Notes: generated by a model from the sequence alone, not told the origin. Positions 38,442 through 47,948 are shown, numbered from the stretch's first letter. The stretch: DNA of 64,000 nt from JAJFJD01 sp965228695 (GCA_965228695.1 CBDDIB010000002.1:2728001-2792000); one strand, 5' to 3'. Numbers and translations are program-made.

Positions 38442-38583
38442 CAAAGAGTAACGGAGGCGCGCGATGGTGGGCTCAAGCTGGTCGGAAATCAGCTGTGGAG
38501 TGCAATGGCATAAGCCCGCCTGACTGTGAGGCCGACGGGCCGAGCAGAGACGAAAGTCGGTCATAGTGATCCGGTGGTCCCGC

Positions 38584-38637
<54 letters not shown>

Positions 38638-38666
38638 ACTCCCCAAGAGTTCACATCGACGGGAGT

Positions 38667-38709
<43 letters not shown>

Positions 38710-38710
38710 C

Positions 38711-38764
<54 letters not shown>

Positions 38765-38822
38765 GAACGTCGTGAGACAGTTCGGTCCCTATCTGCCGTG
38801 GGTGTACGAGACTTGAGAGGAG

Positions 38823-38854
<32 letters not shown>

Positions 38855-39111
38855 TACCTCTGGTGTACCGGTTGTGGCGCCAGCCGCACCGCCGGGTAGC
38901 CAAGTACGGACAGGATAACCGCTGAAGGCATCTAAGCGGGAAGCCCCCCTCGAAACCAGGTCTCGCTTGAGAGCCGTGGAAGACCACCACGTCGATAGGC
39001 CGGGTGTGGACGCGCAGCAATGCGTGGAGCTAACCGGTACTAATCGCTCGATCGGCTTGATACCAAACCATCCGTGACAATCAGGAAAACCTGATTGTTG
39101 CTTGTTAATCT

Positions 39112-39223
39112 GCGCTACCGGCCTTTGGCCTACTTGAGCGCAGGTTCGTGGGCGCTATCGCTCGCGCTGCTCGCTACTTGAGCGCAGTTAATACGCGCTC
39201 ATATAGGCGGCGGCCGGTAGCGC
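39112..39223 (+). repeat. Three palindromic repeats between 23S and 5S
   Basis: Copies at 39112-39141, 39152-39185 and 39195-39223 belong to the same ~29-bp family as those in the 16S-23S spacer. The middle copy has an expanded inner part (CTCGCGCTGCTCG), resembling the copy at 35288. Confidence 0.75.
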
Positions 39224-39339
39224 ACACGAAAACAGCTTTCATAAAACCCAACTGCGTCAAATACAGACAGCGATGTCGGAGCACTCCCGTTTACCGACAT
39301 CTGACCTCTGTCACCTGACATCTGATTCTGCGGATCGAC

Positions 39340-39458
39340 GGCCTGGTGGTCATAGCGAGGGTTGACCCACCCGATCCCATCCCGAACTCGGCCGTGAAAC
39401 CCCTCCGCGCCAATGGTACTGCGTCTTAAGACGTGGGAGAGTAGGTCGCCGCCAGGCC
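39340..39458 (+). rRNA. rrf: 5S ribosomal RNA
   Basis: The terminal stem GGCCTGG/CCAGGCC closes a 119-base 5S with CCCGATCCCATCCCGAACTC and ACTGCGTCTTAAGACGTGGGAGAGTAGG, which are typical of alphaproteobacteria. Confidence 0.95.
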
Positions 39459-39569
39459 TTCCATCCGCAGAAAAGAAAGCACGGAAAACCCTCTTCACAA
39501 TCTCAAACCTCCTTCGAACACCGCAAAAGGCCAGACCGCCAATAGCGGACAACGAAGGACTCCGGACAA

Positions 39570-39598
39570 GCGCTCAAGCAGGCGAAAGCCGATAGCGC
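39570..39598 (+). repeat. Palindromic repeat before tRNA-fMet
   Basis: GCGCTCAAGCAGGCG followed by AAAGCCGATAGCGC, one further member of the ~29-bp spacer repeat family, in inverse orientation. It lies between 5S and tRNA-fMet. Confidence 0.7.
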
Positions 39599-39614
39599 GA
39601 CACAAAAACCCTTC

Positions 39615-39691
<77 letters not shown>

Positions 39692-39701
39692 ACAAGAACG
39701 T

Positions 39702-39734
39702 AAAGACCGCTAGATCAACGATCTGGCGGTCTTT
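39702..39734 (+). terminator. rRNA operon terminator hairpin
   Basis: AAAGACCGCTAGATC and GATCTGGCGGTCTTT form a 15-bp stem with one G-U around AAC, with a short T-run in the descending arm. Confidence 0.85.
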
Positions 39735-40064
39735 CTGATTCTTGGCTATGACCTGAATTCGGCGTCGGGTACCACATGGGTATCCCTTGGAATCAAACTT
39801 CAGCCAAGAGATGTGACGAACCCGGGACGCTTCCGGCTCCTTCTCTGGCTTGGCTATCCGGCGACTTCAAGCCTGAGCGGATTCGGGGCCACCAACCCCA
39901 TTCAAATGTGCGAAAGATCTTTTACGTCATCCAGCTGTCGAGTTTGGCAATCGACGCTCCAGGCGCCGCGAGTTGCAAATCAGGTAATGTCAGCACGAGG
40001 AGGCCGCATTCCAGTGGCGATCTTCTTGACATACATCGAGAACAGAGGGGCCGGGCCTGCCGGA
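39735..40064. other. Non-coding gap between rRNA operon and accessory block
   Basis: No convincing coding sequence is seen. The stretch marks the change from the rRNA operon to the accessory genes. I saw no integrase gene or long direct repeat of the tRNA 3' end, though a thorough search was not possible. Confidence 0.5.
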
Positions 40065-40727
40065 TCAGGTAAGGGCGGCGTCGCGACTTGGCACCAGCCC
40101 GGCGCTATCGTGTGCGCTCTGGCAATCGCAATCGCGGAAGCCGTGTTCGCAGCAGCTGCCACAGCAGCTGTCCAGTGCTTTCCGCAATGCCCGGCGCGCG
40201 CGGTGCAACCGAACTCTCACATTCGTCGGTGTGATGCCGAGATCCGCCGCGACTTTATCGCGCGGATCACCCGACAAGTCGACCCGCCGCAGAACCTCTG
40301 CATAGTCTGGGCGGAGCGCCGGCAACAGACCGCGGAAGCAATTGCAGATGCTCTCTTCCAACTCGAGGTCGTTGTGGTCATTGCCAAGCAGGATCTGTTC
40401 TTGCGCGTAGCCTGCCTCCCGGCGCTGCCGGGCCGCTTCGCTTCGATAGTGGTCCATGAGTACCGATCGGAGCACGCTGTAGAGCCAAGCAATCACGCTT
40501 TCGCTGTCTCTCAGCTCTGCGCCCTTTCTGACGGCCCGCAGACAAAAGCTCTGAAACACGTCCTCCGCGGCGCTCTGGTCTCCGAGCCGGCGAACGAGAA
40601 ACCGAAGAAATGTGCGATGATTTTCGGTAAGCGCTGCCTCGATCACCGGGTCCATCGTCCGTAGAACCTCGTCCGGCTCGCCGAGCGTAGGATCATGTTC
40701 CACCCTGTCATGTTGCGCTGAGATCAT
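40065..40727 (-). CDS. ECF-type RNA polymerase sigma factor with Cys-rich tail
   Basis: ATG 40727, with AAGGAA upstream, gives 220 residues. Region 2 is seen in RFLVRRLGDQSAAEDVFQSF and AWLYSVLRSVLMDHYR; region 4 in PALRPDYAEVLRRVDL and NVRVRLHRARRALRK. The C-terminal tail CCGSCCEHGFRDCDC is rich in Cys and His and resembles the metal-sensing domain of CorE-like ECF factors, which are switched by bound metal rather than by an anti-sigma. No anti-sigma gene lies beside it. It shares its layout with the sigma factor at 53477. Confidence 0.85.
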   Translation of the reverse strand: MISAQHDRVEHDPTLGEPDEVLRTMDPVIEAALTENHRTFLRFLVRRLGDQSAAEDVFQSFCLRAVRKGAELRDSESVIAWLYSVLRSVLMDHYRSEAARQRREAGYAQEQILLGNDHNDLELEESICNCFRGLLPALRPDYAEVLRRVDLSGDPRDKVAADLGITPTNVRVRLHRARRALRKALDSCCGSCCEHGFRDCDCQSAHDSAGLVPSRDAALT

Positions 40728-41010
40728 CGATAAATTCCTTGGCCTCACTCCAGGATATTGGAAGAACCGCGAATACTTTCAACCTCGCGGCCTTATCCTT
40801 GGCGTAGCCTAACCCTTAGCTCTCTTCTGTCGATCGAATTGCTGCGGACAACGCGCATCAAATACCAACTCTACTATCCACGAGTTTCCCAAAACGTCGT
40901 TGATTTGGGTCAATTAGTTCCATGCGATCCGGAGTGGCAATGCCTGCGTCTCGAGGCGCGGCGCATCACCGCTGGGATTATTCGGGATGCTATCGGTCCG
41001 ATTCGGCTTC

Positions 41011-41904
41011 CTATTTGTCGGCGGCCTCGGACCTCGTCCCTCCGCGCGTGACCAGGGCCACCCCTTGGATTGTGAGCGCGATGCCAACCAGTTGGGGCCA
41101 GCCCACGGTCTCGCCGTAAAATAAGGTGCCCATCGTCAAGCCGAAGATCGGGATCAAAAAACTGAATGCGTTTGCCCTGTTGAGCGGCACATTCTCCAGC
41201 ACGGAGAACCATAGCCAGTAGACGAGCGCCGTTCCGAACAGGCTGAGGCCGAGGAGGGCCCCTACGAATGTGAGTGACCACCGGATCGCCGTCGGATCTT
41301 CCATGGCCCAGGCGCCGGCAGCGAGCGGGAGGCTGCCGATCAGCATCTGGAGACCCATGGCCATGAGGGCATCGATGTTGCCCGCGATCCGCTTGATCAA
41401 CACGTTGCTGACGGTGATGCCGAGGGCTGCCAAGATAATATAGGCCACGCCGATAATGTAGTTTTCCTGCCCGCCAGAGAAGAGTTGCGGCGAGGTGATG
41501 ACGAGAATGCCGACAAAGCCCAGGAGCAGCCCCGCCTTGCCGCGCGCCGTGAGCCGTTCGTTGAGGACGACGCCCGCCAGCACGGCCGCCAGCAGCGGCT
41601 GGGTGTTGGCGATCACAGTCGCAATGCCGGGGGAGACGAATTCCGCAGCATGAAACATACCCAGAAATCCCAGGGTGGTGGCCCCCAGGCCGACGATGGC
41701 CACCATCGCCCAGATACGGGGTTCCCTGGGCAGCGGCCGCCGCAGCGCAACCGCCAGGATAGTCAGCGTCAAGCCTGCCAGAACCGCGCGCAGCGCCGCG
41801 AAAGTCAGATGGGGAGCGAATTCGATGCCAGCAGTGATCAGAGGGAAGCAGGCGGCCCAAAGCAGCATCACCAGAGTAATTTGTGCGATCGTTGCAATGG
41901 TCAC
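41011..41904 (-). CDS. EamA/DMT-family transporter
   Basis: The 297-residue protein has about ten transmembrane helices in two EamA repeats: AALRAVLAGLTL in the first and GTALVYWLWFSVLENVPLNRANAFSFLIP in the second. Members export or import metabolites such as amino acids or nucleosides; the substrate is unclear. It is divergent from the lycopene-cyclase-domain gene at 42067. Confidence 0.9.
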   Translation of the reverse strand: MTIATIAQITLVMLLWAACFPLITAGIEFAPHLTFAALRAVLAGLTLTILAVALRRPLPREPRIWAMVAIVGLGATTLGFLGMFHAAEFVSPGIATVIANTQPLLAAVLAGVVLNERLTARGKAGLLLGFVGILVITSPQLFSGGQENYIIGVAYIILAALGITVSNVLIKRIAGNIDALMAMGLQMLIGSLPLAAGAWAMEDPTAIRWSLTFVGALLGLSLFGTALVYWLWFSVLENVPLNRANAFSFLIPIFGLTMGTLFYGETVGWPQLVGIALTIQGVALVTRGGTRSEAADK

Positions 41905-42066
41905 CTGTTCAGCGCCTCTTACTTTTTCTTTTTCCTAGGACCGACAATCTATTCGCGGACTATCGCCGCTCGCAGACAACGGAGCACAACGTCCTTGGAA
42001 AATGGCGACGATGCAATAGCATCGACCGTCCAATAGCAACTTTCTGGGAGCCGGGGCGCCGCGACA

Positions 42067-42783
42067 ATGATTTCTGAGACTTACGTCTGGCTGGTCTGGT
42101 CGAGCGCCTTCCTGGTGCCGTGGGCCGTTGCCTACCTTGCTTTCCCAGCCCATCGTCGGGTGATGCTTTGGGCGAGCCTGTTTACAATGCCCTTCGGCCT
42201 AACGGAGCCTCTGTTCGTCCCGGAATATTGGAGCCCGCCCAGCCTGTTCGATCTGGCGCGCCGAACCGGCTTTGATATCGAAAGCTTGATTTTCTGCTTT
42301 GGTATCGGCGGTATCGGCGCCGTCCTTTACAACCTTCTGACACGACAAAGGCTCGAGCCGACGCATCCGCCGGAGCGGCGCCGGCCGCGACACAGGTTGC
42401 ATCTGTGGGCGTTGGCAGCGCCGTTCCTGTCCTTTCCGATCCTCTATCTGTTCCCTTGGAATCCGATCTATCCCGCGATCGTCGCCATGGTGATTGGCGC
42501 CGTTGCGACCGCACTGTGCCGCCCCGACCTGATCCGAAAGACCTGGATCGGAGGGCTCCTGTTCCTGGGATACTACGTGATTTTCCTGATCGGACTCGAA
42601 TGGACGGCGCCCGGCTACATCGCGAGGGTCTGGAACCTTGAGGCCCTGTCGGGTTTGGCCATCGCCGGCATGCCGATCGAGGAGCTTCTTTTCGCCATCA
42701 CATTTGGGGCCTATTGGTCCGGCGTCTATGAGCATTTCACCTGGAAGACCCTCACAGTCTCATCCATCGGCCGCCCAGGCTAG
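42067..42783 (+). CDS. Lycopene cyclase domain-containing membrane protein
   Basis: This 238-residue protein has seven or so hydrophobic helices and the acidic motif MPIEELLFAITFG close to the C-terminus, plus ESLIFCFGIGGIGAVLY, features of the CrtY-type heterodimeric/fungal-like lycopene cyclase domain. No carotenoid genes (crtB, crtI) are visible nearby. It may cyclise an isoprenoid or may have been recruited for another function. The flavoprotein at 57735 could be a reductase partner, which is speculative. Confidence 0.72.
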   Translation: MISETYVWLVWSSAFLVPWAVAYLAFPAHRRVMLWASLFTMPFGLTEPLFVPEYWSPPSLFDLARRTGFDIESLIFCFGIGGIGAVLYNLLTRQRLEPTHPPERRRPRHRLHLWALAAPFLSFPILYLFPWNPIYPAIVAMVIGAVATALCRPDLIRKTWIGGLLFLGYYVIFLIGLEWTAPGYIARVWNLEALSGLAIAGMPIEELLFAITFGAYWSGVYEHFTWKTLTVSSIGRPG

Positions 42784-42936
42784 CCGGTCTCTCCAGTCGG
42801 TGGGCGCAGCATAATCTAAGCCCCGTCGCGGTGGCATGGTCACCGCCGACATGGCCGACGCGATAGATAGCATTGCCAACTAACGGAGACGGGACCGGGG
42901 AGCGTTGACCGCTGCCGGCGCGGAGGGGCGGCTCGA

Positions 42937-43410
42937 TTATTCCTGGAGGCGCGGTTGCAGCGTCAACATGACAAGATGGAGAAGGGCGCGACGGCCCGCC
43001 TGCAGCCGGTTAGCAACCTCCCATTCGCTGAGGTTCATTTCATGCGCAATCTCGGATGGGGGCTGATCCAATATTTCCGCACGCCGAACAACCTCGGCAT
43101 AGTGGGGGTGCAAGAGGCCGATGAGTGTCCCAATGAACTCCCGCAGAATTTCCTTCAGTTCGCCGTCGTCGAAGCCGTCCGGGTCTGTCGGACCCCAGTG
43201 CCCGCCGTGATTGTTGCCATGCCCGTCCCCGGTTGAGGCTGCCGCGGTGCAATAACAATCTGGCCGCCCGTCTTGCGCTTTTTTACCGCATCGGGACGGC
43301 CAGCTTCGGGGTGTTTGGCTGTCTTCCGAGCCAGCGCGCCGTTCGATGCTGTGCGTACCCATGTCTGCGTTGCAAGCAGCACTGGTTTCACTTTCACCTT
43401 TGTCAGCCAA
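42937..43410 (-). CDS. Sigma-70 region 4-like protein with N-terminal Cys/His-rich segment
   Basis: The C-terminal 75 residues resemble the region 4 helices of the neighbouring ECF factors (LHPHYAEVVRRAEI, then a helix-turn-helix ending in NRLQAGRRALL), but region 2 is absent. The N-terminal part holds CGKKAQDGRPDCYC and a His-rich stretch HGNNHGGHWG. The start is uncertain: TTG 43410 is the longest, ATG 43362 an alternative. A TGTAACG-N16-CGTC promoter-like site lies 68 bases upstream, so it may be a regulon member acting as a feedback regulator. This function is inference. Confidence 0.65.
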   Translation of the reverse strand: MADKGESETSAACNADMGTHSIERRAGSEDSQTPRSWPSRCGKKAQDGRPDCYCTAAASTGDGHGNNHGGHWGPTDPDGFDDGELKEILREFIGTLIGLLHPHYAEVVRRAEILDQPPSEIAHEMNLSEWEVANRLQAGRRALLHLVMLTLQPRLQE

Positions 43411-43477
43411 CAGATTTCGACTTTCCGCTATTCATGACGAACCGGCGCGAGAACCTAACTCTCAAGACATAACTAAA

Positions 43478-43504
43478 GACGCGAAGTGGTCACACATCGT
43501 TACA
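43478..43504 (-). promoter_or_regulatory. ECF-type promoter candidate for the region 4-like gene
   Basis: On the minus strand TGTAACG (43504-43498) is followed after 16 bases by CGTC (43481-43478). It is 68 bases upstream of the TTG start at 43410. A second, opposite copy starts 83 bases away toward the thiolase gene. Confidence 0.65.
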
Positions 43505-43586
43505 CAAATCTTTGACGGTGGGCGGGACAGCGCGAGTGGATCGTCCGGAACCGAAGGTTAACGACGAAGCCCGATAAGACGTCGTC

Positions 43587-43612
43587 TGTAACGAATTCGT
43601 CCGGAACTCGTC
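43587..43612 (+). promoter_or_regulatory. ECF-type promoter candidate for the thiolase
   Basis: TGTAACG (43587-43593), 15-base spacer, CGTC (43609-43612). The thiolase ATG lies 115 bases after the -10 element. Together with the site at 43478-43504 it makes the 317-base gap 43411-43727 a divergent promoter region. Confidence 0.7.
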
Positions 43613-43727
43613 TCCAAGACACCAAGTTTATCGGACGATGCGGCCAAACCCGCAGACCCGAAGGGGCACCTATGAGCGATGTTTCGAAACAACTCAATCC
43701 AAGCACGATGGGAAGGATGACGTATCC

Positions 43728-44915
43728 ATGACCGACAAGCAGGCTGTACTTTGTTCCCCCGTTCGCACAGCGATCGGCACTTATGGCGCGTCCTTGAAAG
43801 ACATTCCGGCACCCGAACTCGGCGCGGCGGTGATCCGAGCGGCGGTCGAGCGATCCGGTCTCGATCCATCGCAAGTGCAGGCGGTGGTCATGGGCCAAGT
43901 GGTCCAGGCGGGGGCCGGGATGAACCCGGCACGCCAAGCGGCGATCGGCGCCGACATTCCCGTGGACGTGCCGGCGATGACCGTCAACCGGGTTTGTGGC
44001 TCCGGCGCTCAAGCGATCGCCTCGGCGGCTCAAGAGGTCATGCTCGGCCATGCCGACTGCGCGATCGCTGGCGGCATGGAGAACATGGACCAGGCACCTT
44101 ATCTGATGCAAAAGGGCCGTTGGGGCTATCGCATGGGCAATGCTCAGATATACGATAGCATGCTCCATGACGGTCTGAACGATGCCTTCTCCGGGGAACA
44201 TTCGGGCTGGCATACCGAAGATCTGGTGAAACAGGCCCAGATCACGCGCGAGGATCAGGACCGCTGGGCCCAGCGTTCCCAGCGGCGTTTCTCCGAGGCG
44301 CAAGCCGCAGGCACCTTCAAACAAGAAATCGTCCTGGTCGAGCTGAAAACCCGCAAGGGAACGGCCGTTTTTGACACGGACGAACATAACCGTCCGGATA
44401 CGAGTGTCGACAGCCTGAGCAAGCTCAAGCCGGCCTTTCGTAAGGACGGCACGATCACTGCCGGCAATGCGCCGGGGCTGAACAGCGGTGCGGCTGCAAT
44501 GATTGTTGCTGAAGCAGCCTGGGCAGAGAAGAACGGTCTCAAGCCCTTGGCAAGGCTGGTATCCTACGGTGTGGGTGCGGTCGAGCCGGACATGTTCGGG
44601 CTCGGCCCCGTGCCGGCCATCTATCAAGCCCTGGAGCGCGCGGGCTGGAGTGTCGGCGATCTAGACCGTGTCGAGATCAACGAGGCTTTCGCCGCCATTG
44701 TCGTCGCGCTCGTGCGCGAAATCGGCCTCGAGGAGGACATTGTGAACGTCGAAGGCGGCGCCATCGCGCATGGCCATCCGATTGGCGCTACCGGGGCGGT
44801 TCTCACGACACGGCTCTTGCACGGTATGGAGCGCGATGGCGTCAAGCGGGGCCTTGTTACGCTCTGCATCGGCGGTGGGCAGGGGATTGCCCTCGCCTTG
44901 GAGCGGATTCCTTGA
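43728..44915 (+). CDS. Acetyl-CoA acetyltransferase (thiolase)
   Basis: ATG 43728 gives a complete 395-residue thiolase. The acyl-accepting Cys is in NRVCGSG (about residue 88), with the catalytic His in GHPIGATG and second Cys in CIGGGQG. It condenses two acetyl-CoA to acetoacetyl-CoA, the first step of polyhydroxybutyrate synthesis (PhaA role), or works in reverse in beta-oxidation. The phasin gene and phaC remnant further along support a PHB link. No phaB was recognised nearby. Confidence 0.93.
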   Translation: MTDKQAVLCSPVRTAIGTYGASLKDIPAPELGAAVIRAAVERSGLDPSQVQAVVMGQVVQAGAGMNPARQAAIGADIPVDVPAMTVNRVCGSGAQAIASAAQEVMLGHADCAIAGGMENMDQAPYLMQKGRWGYRMGNAQIYDSMLHDGLNDAFSGEHSGWHTEDLVKQAQITREDQDRWAQRSQRRFSEAQAAGTFKQEIVLVELKTRKGTAVFDTDEHNRPDTSVDSLSKLKPAFRKDGTITAGNAPGLNSGAAAMIVAEAAWAEKNGLKPLARLVSYGVGAVEPDMFGLGPVPAIYQALERAGWSVGDLDRVEINEAFAAIVVALVREIGLEEDIVNVEGGAIAHGHPIGATGAVLTTRLLHGMERDGVKRGLVTLCIGGGQGIALALERIP

Positions 44916-45208
44916 TGCCGATTGTCGGTTCCGCAGGTGACCAGTGAGGCGTGGAGAAGCCGTGCGAACCCGCCATTGGCTCACCGCGACAATACCAGAC
45001 GCCGGTATCTCTACTTTCTAGGCACCCGAAAATACTCTCGAATCCTCAAGAGGCTTGTCAGCCGGGAGCAAAGCGAATTAATCGTGTATTCGTTCAACTC
45101 TCCAACAGCCCCCGGCGATAAGCCCCATGACGTGGGTCTTCCACTGTCCCGACTGTTAACGACCTGCGTTGAGCAAAGTGAAAATTCAAACCAGAGGGGG
45201 AGGCCGAG

Positions 45209-45673
45209 ATGCTTGTGGCGACAATACTGACGGTATCGCTGGTCGTACTAACGTTTCTGTTTCATTACATGATTTTGCGTTGGTTGTCCGGCGGGATGGC
45301 GCGCATCGCGATGACCGCCGGCATGCGTGTTCTCGTCATCGTCCTCATGGCGCTTGCCGCTCATCTCGTCGAGGTTGGTCTTTACGCAGTCGCCTATGCG
45401 CTCGGCGATGGTGTGCTTGCGCTCGGCGGCTTTGGCGGTCTCGCGGTCACCGAGCCGCTCGACTACCTATATTTCTCGATCGTGAGCTACACCTCGCTCG
45501 GGCTTGGCGATGTCTTCCCCTCAGATCATCTCCGTTTCATCACTGGCGTTGAGGCCTTGAACGGCTTACTGCTGATCGCCTGGTCCGGCTCCTTCATCTA
45601 CATCGCCATGGGACGTCTCTGGCCCTGGCAAACTTGCGCCGAGCCCACTCGTCCAACCGAATCCATGAAGTAG
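45209..45673 (+). CDS. Two-helix ion channel-like protein
   Basis: GGGGGAGG precedes ATG 45209 closely. The 154-residue protein has hydrophobic helices at about 1-20, 33-65 and 115-135. A pore-like loop SYTSLGLGDVFP lies before the last helix, with GLGD in place of the usual GYGD filter, so selectivity is uncertain. An APC permease begins 13 bases after its end, suggesting joint expression. Confidence 0.82.
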   Translation: MLVATILTVSLVVLTFLFHYMILRWLSGGMARIAMTAGMRVLVIVLMALAAHLVEVGLYAVAYALGDGVLALGGFGGLAVTEPLDYLYFSIVSYTSLGLGDVFPSDHLRFITGVEALNGLLLIAWSGSFIYIAMGRLWPWQTCAEPTRPTESMK

Positions 45674-45686
45674 GCGATAGAAAACG

Positions 45687-47000
45687 ATGAAATCTGAGTA
45701 CCAAGCGAACAGCATCACTCTGATCGGCGGAATCTCGATGGGTACCGGCGTCATGATCGGCGCGGGTATCTTCGCGCTGACGGGCCAGATCGCGGAGCTG
45801 GCAGGCCCATGGTTTCCGCTTTCCTTCATCGCGGGCGGGATCGTTACCGGGTTCAGCGCCTACACTTATGTGAAGATGTCGAACGCGTTTCCCTCTGCTG
45901 GCGGGATCGCGATGATCCTGCAGAAGGCCTATGGGCCGGGGGCGATCGCTGCGGCGGCATCTCTGCTGATGGCGCTCTCGATGGTGATCAACGAAAGCCT
46001 CGTCGCGCGGACCTTCGGCACCTACATCCTCAGGCCGTTCGATCTGGAGACGGACAGTATCCTTGTGCCTGTGCTGGGCGTTGGGCTGATCGTGTTCGCC
46101 TACCTCGTCAACATTTCCGGAAACCGCTCCATTGGCCTCTTCTCGGTTGTCATGGCGTTCCTGAAAATCGGCGGCATCACCGTCTTCGGCATTGCGGCGC
46201 TCGCCGTCAGCGGCTTCACGTTTGAGCCTGGCTCCGGGTCGTCGGAAACCATCCCGATTGCAGGCTTTACAGCATCCATCGCGTTGTCGATCCTCGCATT
46301 CAAGGGCTTTACGACGATCACCAACAGCGGTGCCGAGATTGTCGATCCGCACCGAAATGTTGGCCGAACGATCGTCTTTTCCATTGCGATCTGCGTGGTG
46401 GTCTATCTGCTCGTCGCATTCGGGGTCGGCTCCAGTCTCTCGCTTGAAGAGATCGTCGCTGCCAAGGATTACTCACTGGCCGAGGCGGCAGAGCCGGCGT
46501 TTGGTTCCTATGGGTTCTACTTCACGATCGTGCTCGCGGTTGTCGCCACCGCCTCCGGTCTACTCGCGAGCGTCTTCGCCGTTTCGCGCATGTTGGCGAT
46601 GCTGACCGACATGGAGATGATCCCGCACAGCCATTTCGGAATGTCCGGCCCGATCCGCGAGCACACGCTGGTCTACACCGTGGTGATCGCGGCTGTCCTG
46701 ACGGTGTTCTTCGATCTCAGCCGCATCGCGTCGCTCGGCGCTTTCTTCTATTTGGTGATGGATATCCTGATCCATTGGGGCGTGTTCCGCCGCCTGCGCC
46801 ACGAGATTGGCGCGAGGGGCTGGGTGCTGATTACGGCCATCGCGCTCGACGCGCTGGTGCTCGGCGTCTTCGGTGCCATGAAGCTGCAATCCGATCCGCT
46901 CATCGTGGCGGTCGCGGTCGTCGCCATCGCTGCGGTGTTCGCCTATGAGCGAGTCTTTCTGTCACGTTGGACCGCCGAGGGAGAACATGGCGGTCACTGA
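45687..47000 (+). CDS. APC-family amino acid permease
   Basis: This 437-residue protein has about twelve transmembrane helices and the APC first-helix motif GTGVMIGAGIFALTG. The second conserved part is FKGFTTITNSGAEI, found in helix 6. Family members exchange or import amino acids or polyamines. Pairing with a channel-like gene points to membrane-potential or pH stress as a possible setting, but no substrate can be assigned. Confidence 0.88.
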   Translation: MKSEYQANSITLIGGISMGTGVMIGAGIFALTGQIAELAGPWFPLSFIAGGIVTGFSAYTYVKMSNAFPSAGGIAMILQKAYGPGAIAAAASLLMALSMVINESLVARTFGTYILRPFDLETDSILVPVLGVGLIVFAYLVNISGNRSIGLFSVVMAFLKIGGITVFGIAALAVSGFTFEPGSGSSETIPIAGFTASIALSILAFKGFTTITNSGAEIVDPHRNVGRTIVFSIAICVVVYLLVAFGVGSSLSLEEIVAAKDYSLAEAAEPAFGSYGFYFTIVLAVVATASGLLASVFAVSRMLAMLTDMEMIPHSHFGMSGPIREHTLVYTVVIAAVLTVFFDLSRIASLGAFFYLVMDILIHWGVFRRLRHEIGARGWVLITAIALDALVLGVFGAMKLQSDPLIVAVAVVAIAAVFAYERVFLSRWTAEGEHGGH

Positions 47001-47070
47001 AGACCGGAATTTCACTTTGCCCTCTACGCGTCGGTCAGGGCATGGGCGAAGCCATCGAAACGAATAGATG

Positions 47071-47163
47071 TCAGGACCGGAACGCCGCCGTCCAGAAGGC
47101 GTTGAAGATCGACCCGACAACGAGCACACCAGGCAGCAGCTTTGTCTGGCGATCGTTCATCAT
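47071..47163 (-). CDS. 30-residue membrane peptide coupled to ppk2
   Basis: ATG 47163 overlaps the ppk2 stop in ATGA, and the frame runs to TGA at 47071. The 30 residues begin MMNDRQTK and hold one hydrophobic stretch, LLPGVLVVGSIFNAFW. Stop-start overlap plus a transmembrane-like sequence support a real gene. It is too short to assign by family. Confidence 0.5.
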   Translation of the reverse strand: MMNDRQTKLLPGVLVVGSIFNAFWTAAFRS

Positions 47164-47948
47164 TGGGCGATCGCGCCGGTCTTAAGATGTCTGTCGTCAT
47201 AGGTGAAGACGATCTCCGGGTCCGGATTGGCGGCGTGCTTGTCCTTGTCGGGACAGTCGACTAGCGACATGAGATGACGGATGACATTGAGCCGAGCCTG
47301 CTTCTTGTCGTCCGCTCGAACCACGTGCCACGGCGTTATCGCGTTATGTGTGCGGGCGAACATATCGTTCCGCGCGGCGCTGTAGTCGTCCCAGTGTTTT
47401 ATCGCGACCTTGTCGATGTGACTAATCTTCCACTGTTTGAGAGGATTGACGCGACGGTCCTCGAGCCGGCGCTTCTGTTCTTCCTTTGAAATATCCAGGT
47501 AGTATTTGAATAGTTGAACTCCAGAATCCACGAGCATGTGTTCGAATGGCAGCACCGAGCGCATGAATTGTTCATATTCCGCGTCTGTGCAGTATCCCAT
47601 GATGCGCTCCACGCCAGCGCGGTTGTACCAACTCCGGTTCATCAGGACCATTTCTTCGGTCGGGGGCAGATGTGGAACGTAACGTTGAAAGTACCAGGCA
47701 CGACGATCACGGTCCGACGGCTTGCCGAGCGCCACGACACGGGTTTCGCGCGGACTCAGATGCTGGGTGATCCGCTTGATGACACCGTCCTTGCCGGCGG
47801 CGTCACGGCCCTCGAAAAGAATGAGAATCTGAAGGTCGTTCTTAATCAGATGCCGTTGTAACTTGACCAGTTCAACTTGAAGGTGCCGTAGGGTCTCCTT
47901 ATAGCTCTTTGGTTCAAGCTGTTTGCTTCTCTTCGCCTTCTTGTTCAT
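47160..47948 (-). CDS. ppk2: Polyphosphate kinase 2
   Basis: AAGGAG precedes ATG 47948, giving 262 residues. It has the PPK2 Walker A-like motif EGRDAAGKDG, the lid motif with NRSWYNRAGVE, and RDRRAWYFQRYVPHLP. PPK2 enzymes use polyphosphate to phosphorylate nucleoside di- or monophosphates, or the reverse. The gene is last but one of an operon with DUF47, PiT and CYTH-CHAD genes, all concerned with phosphate or polyphosphate. Class I, II or III cannot be settled here; its length suggests class I. Confidence 0.93.
   Translation of the reverse strand: MNKKAKRSKQLEPKSYKETLRHLQVELVKLQRHLIKNDLQILILFEGRDAAGKDGVIKRITQHLSPRETRVVALGKPSDRDRRAWYFQRYVPHLPPTEEMVLMNRSWYNRAGVERIMGYCTDAEYEQFMRSVLPFEHMLVDSGVQLFKYYLDISKEEQKRRLEDRRVNPLKQWKISHIDKVAIKHWDDYSAARNDMFARTHNAITPWHVVRADDKKQARLNVIRHLMSLVDCPDKDKHAANPDPEIVFTYDDRHLKTGAIAQ

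Noticed and set aside
39299..39310. 12-base match (ATCTGACCTCTG) to the IVS right arm as evidence of a second IVS
   Set aside because: The shared stretch is short and could be chance; no S23 gene or matching left arm accompanies it.
39776..40664. Plus-strand frames of about 98 and 283 codons
   Set aside because: They lie mostly antisense to the sigma factor gene, which has clear family motifs on the minus strand.
45150..45208. TGTTAACG upstream of the ion channel gene as a seventh promoter
   Set aside because: It has an extra T and no CGTC at 15-16 bases; the match is too weak.
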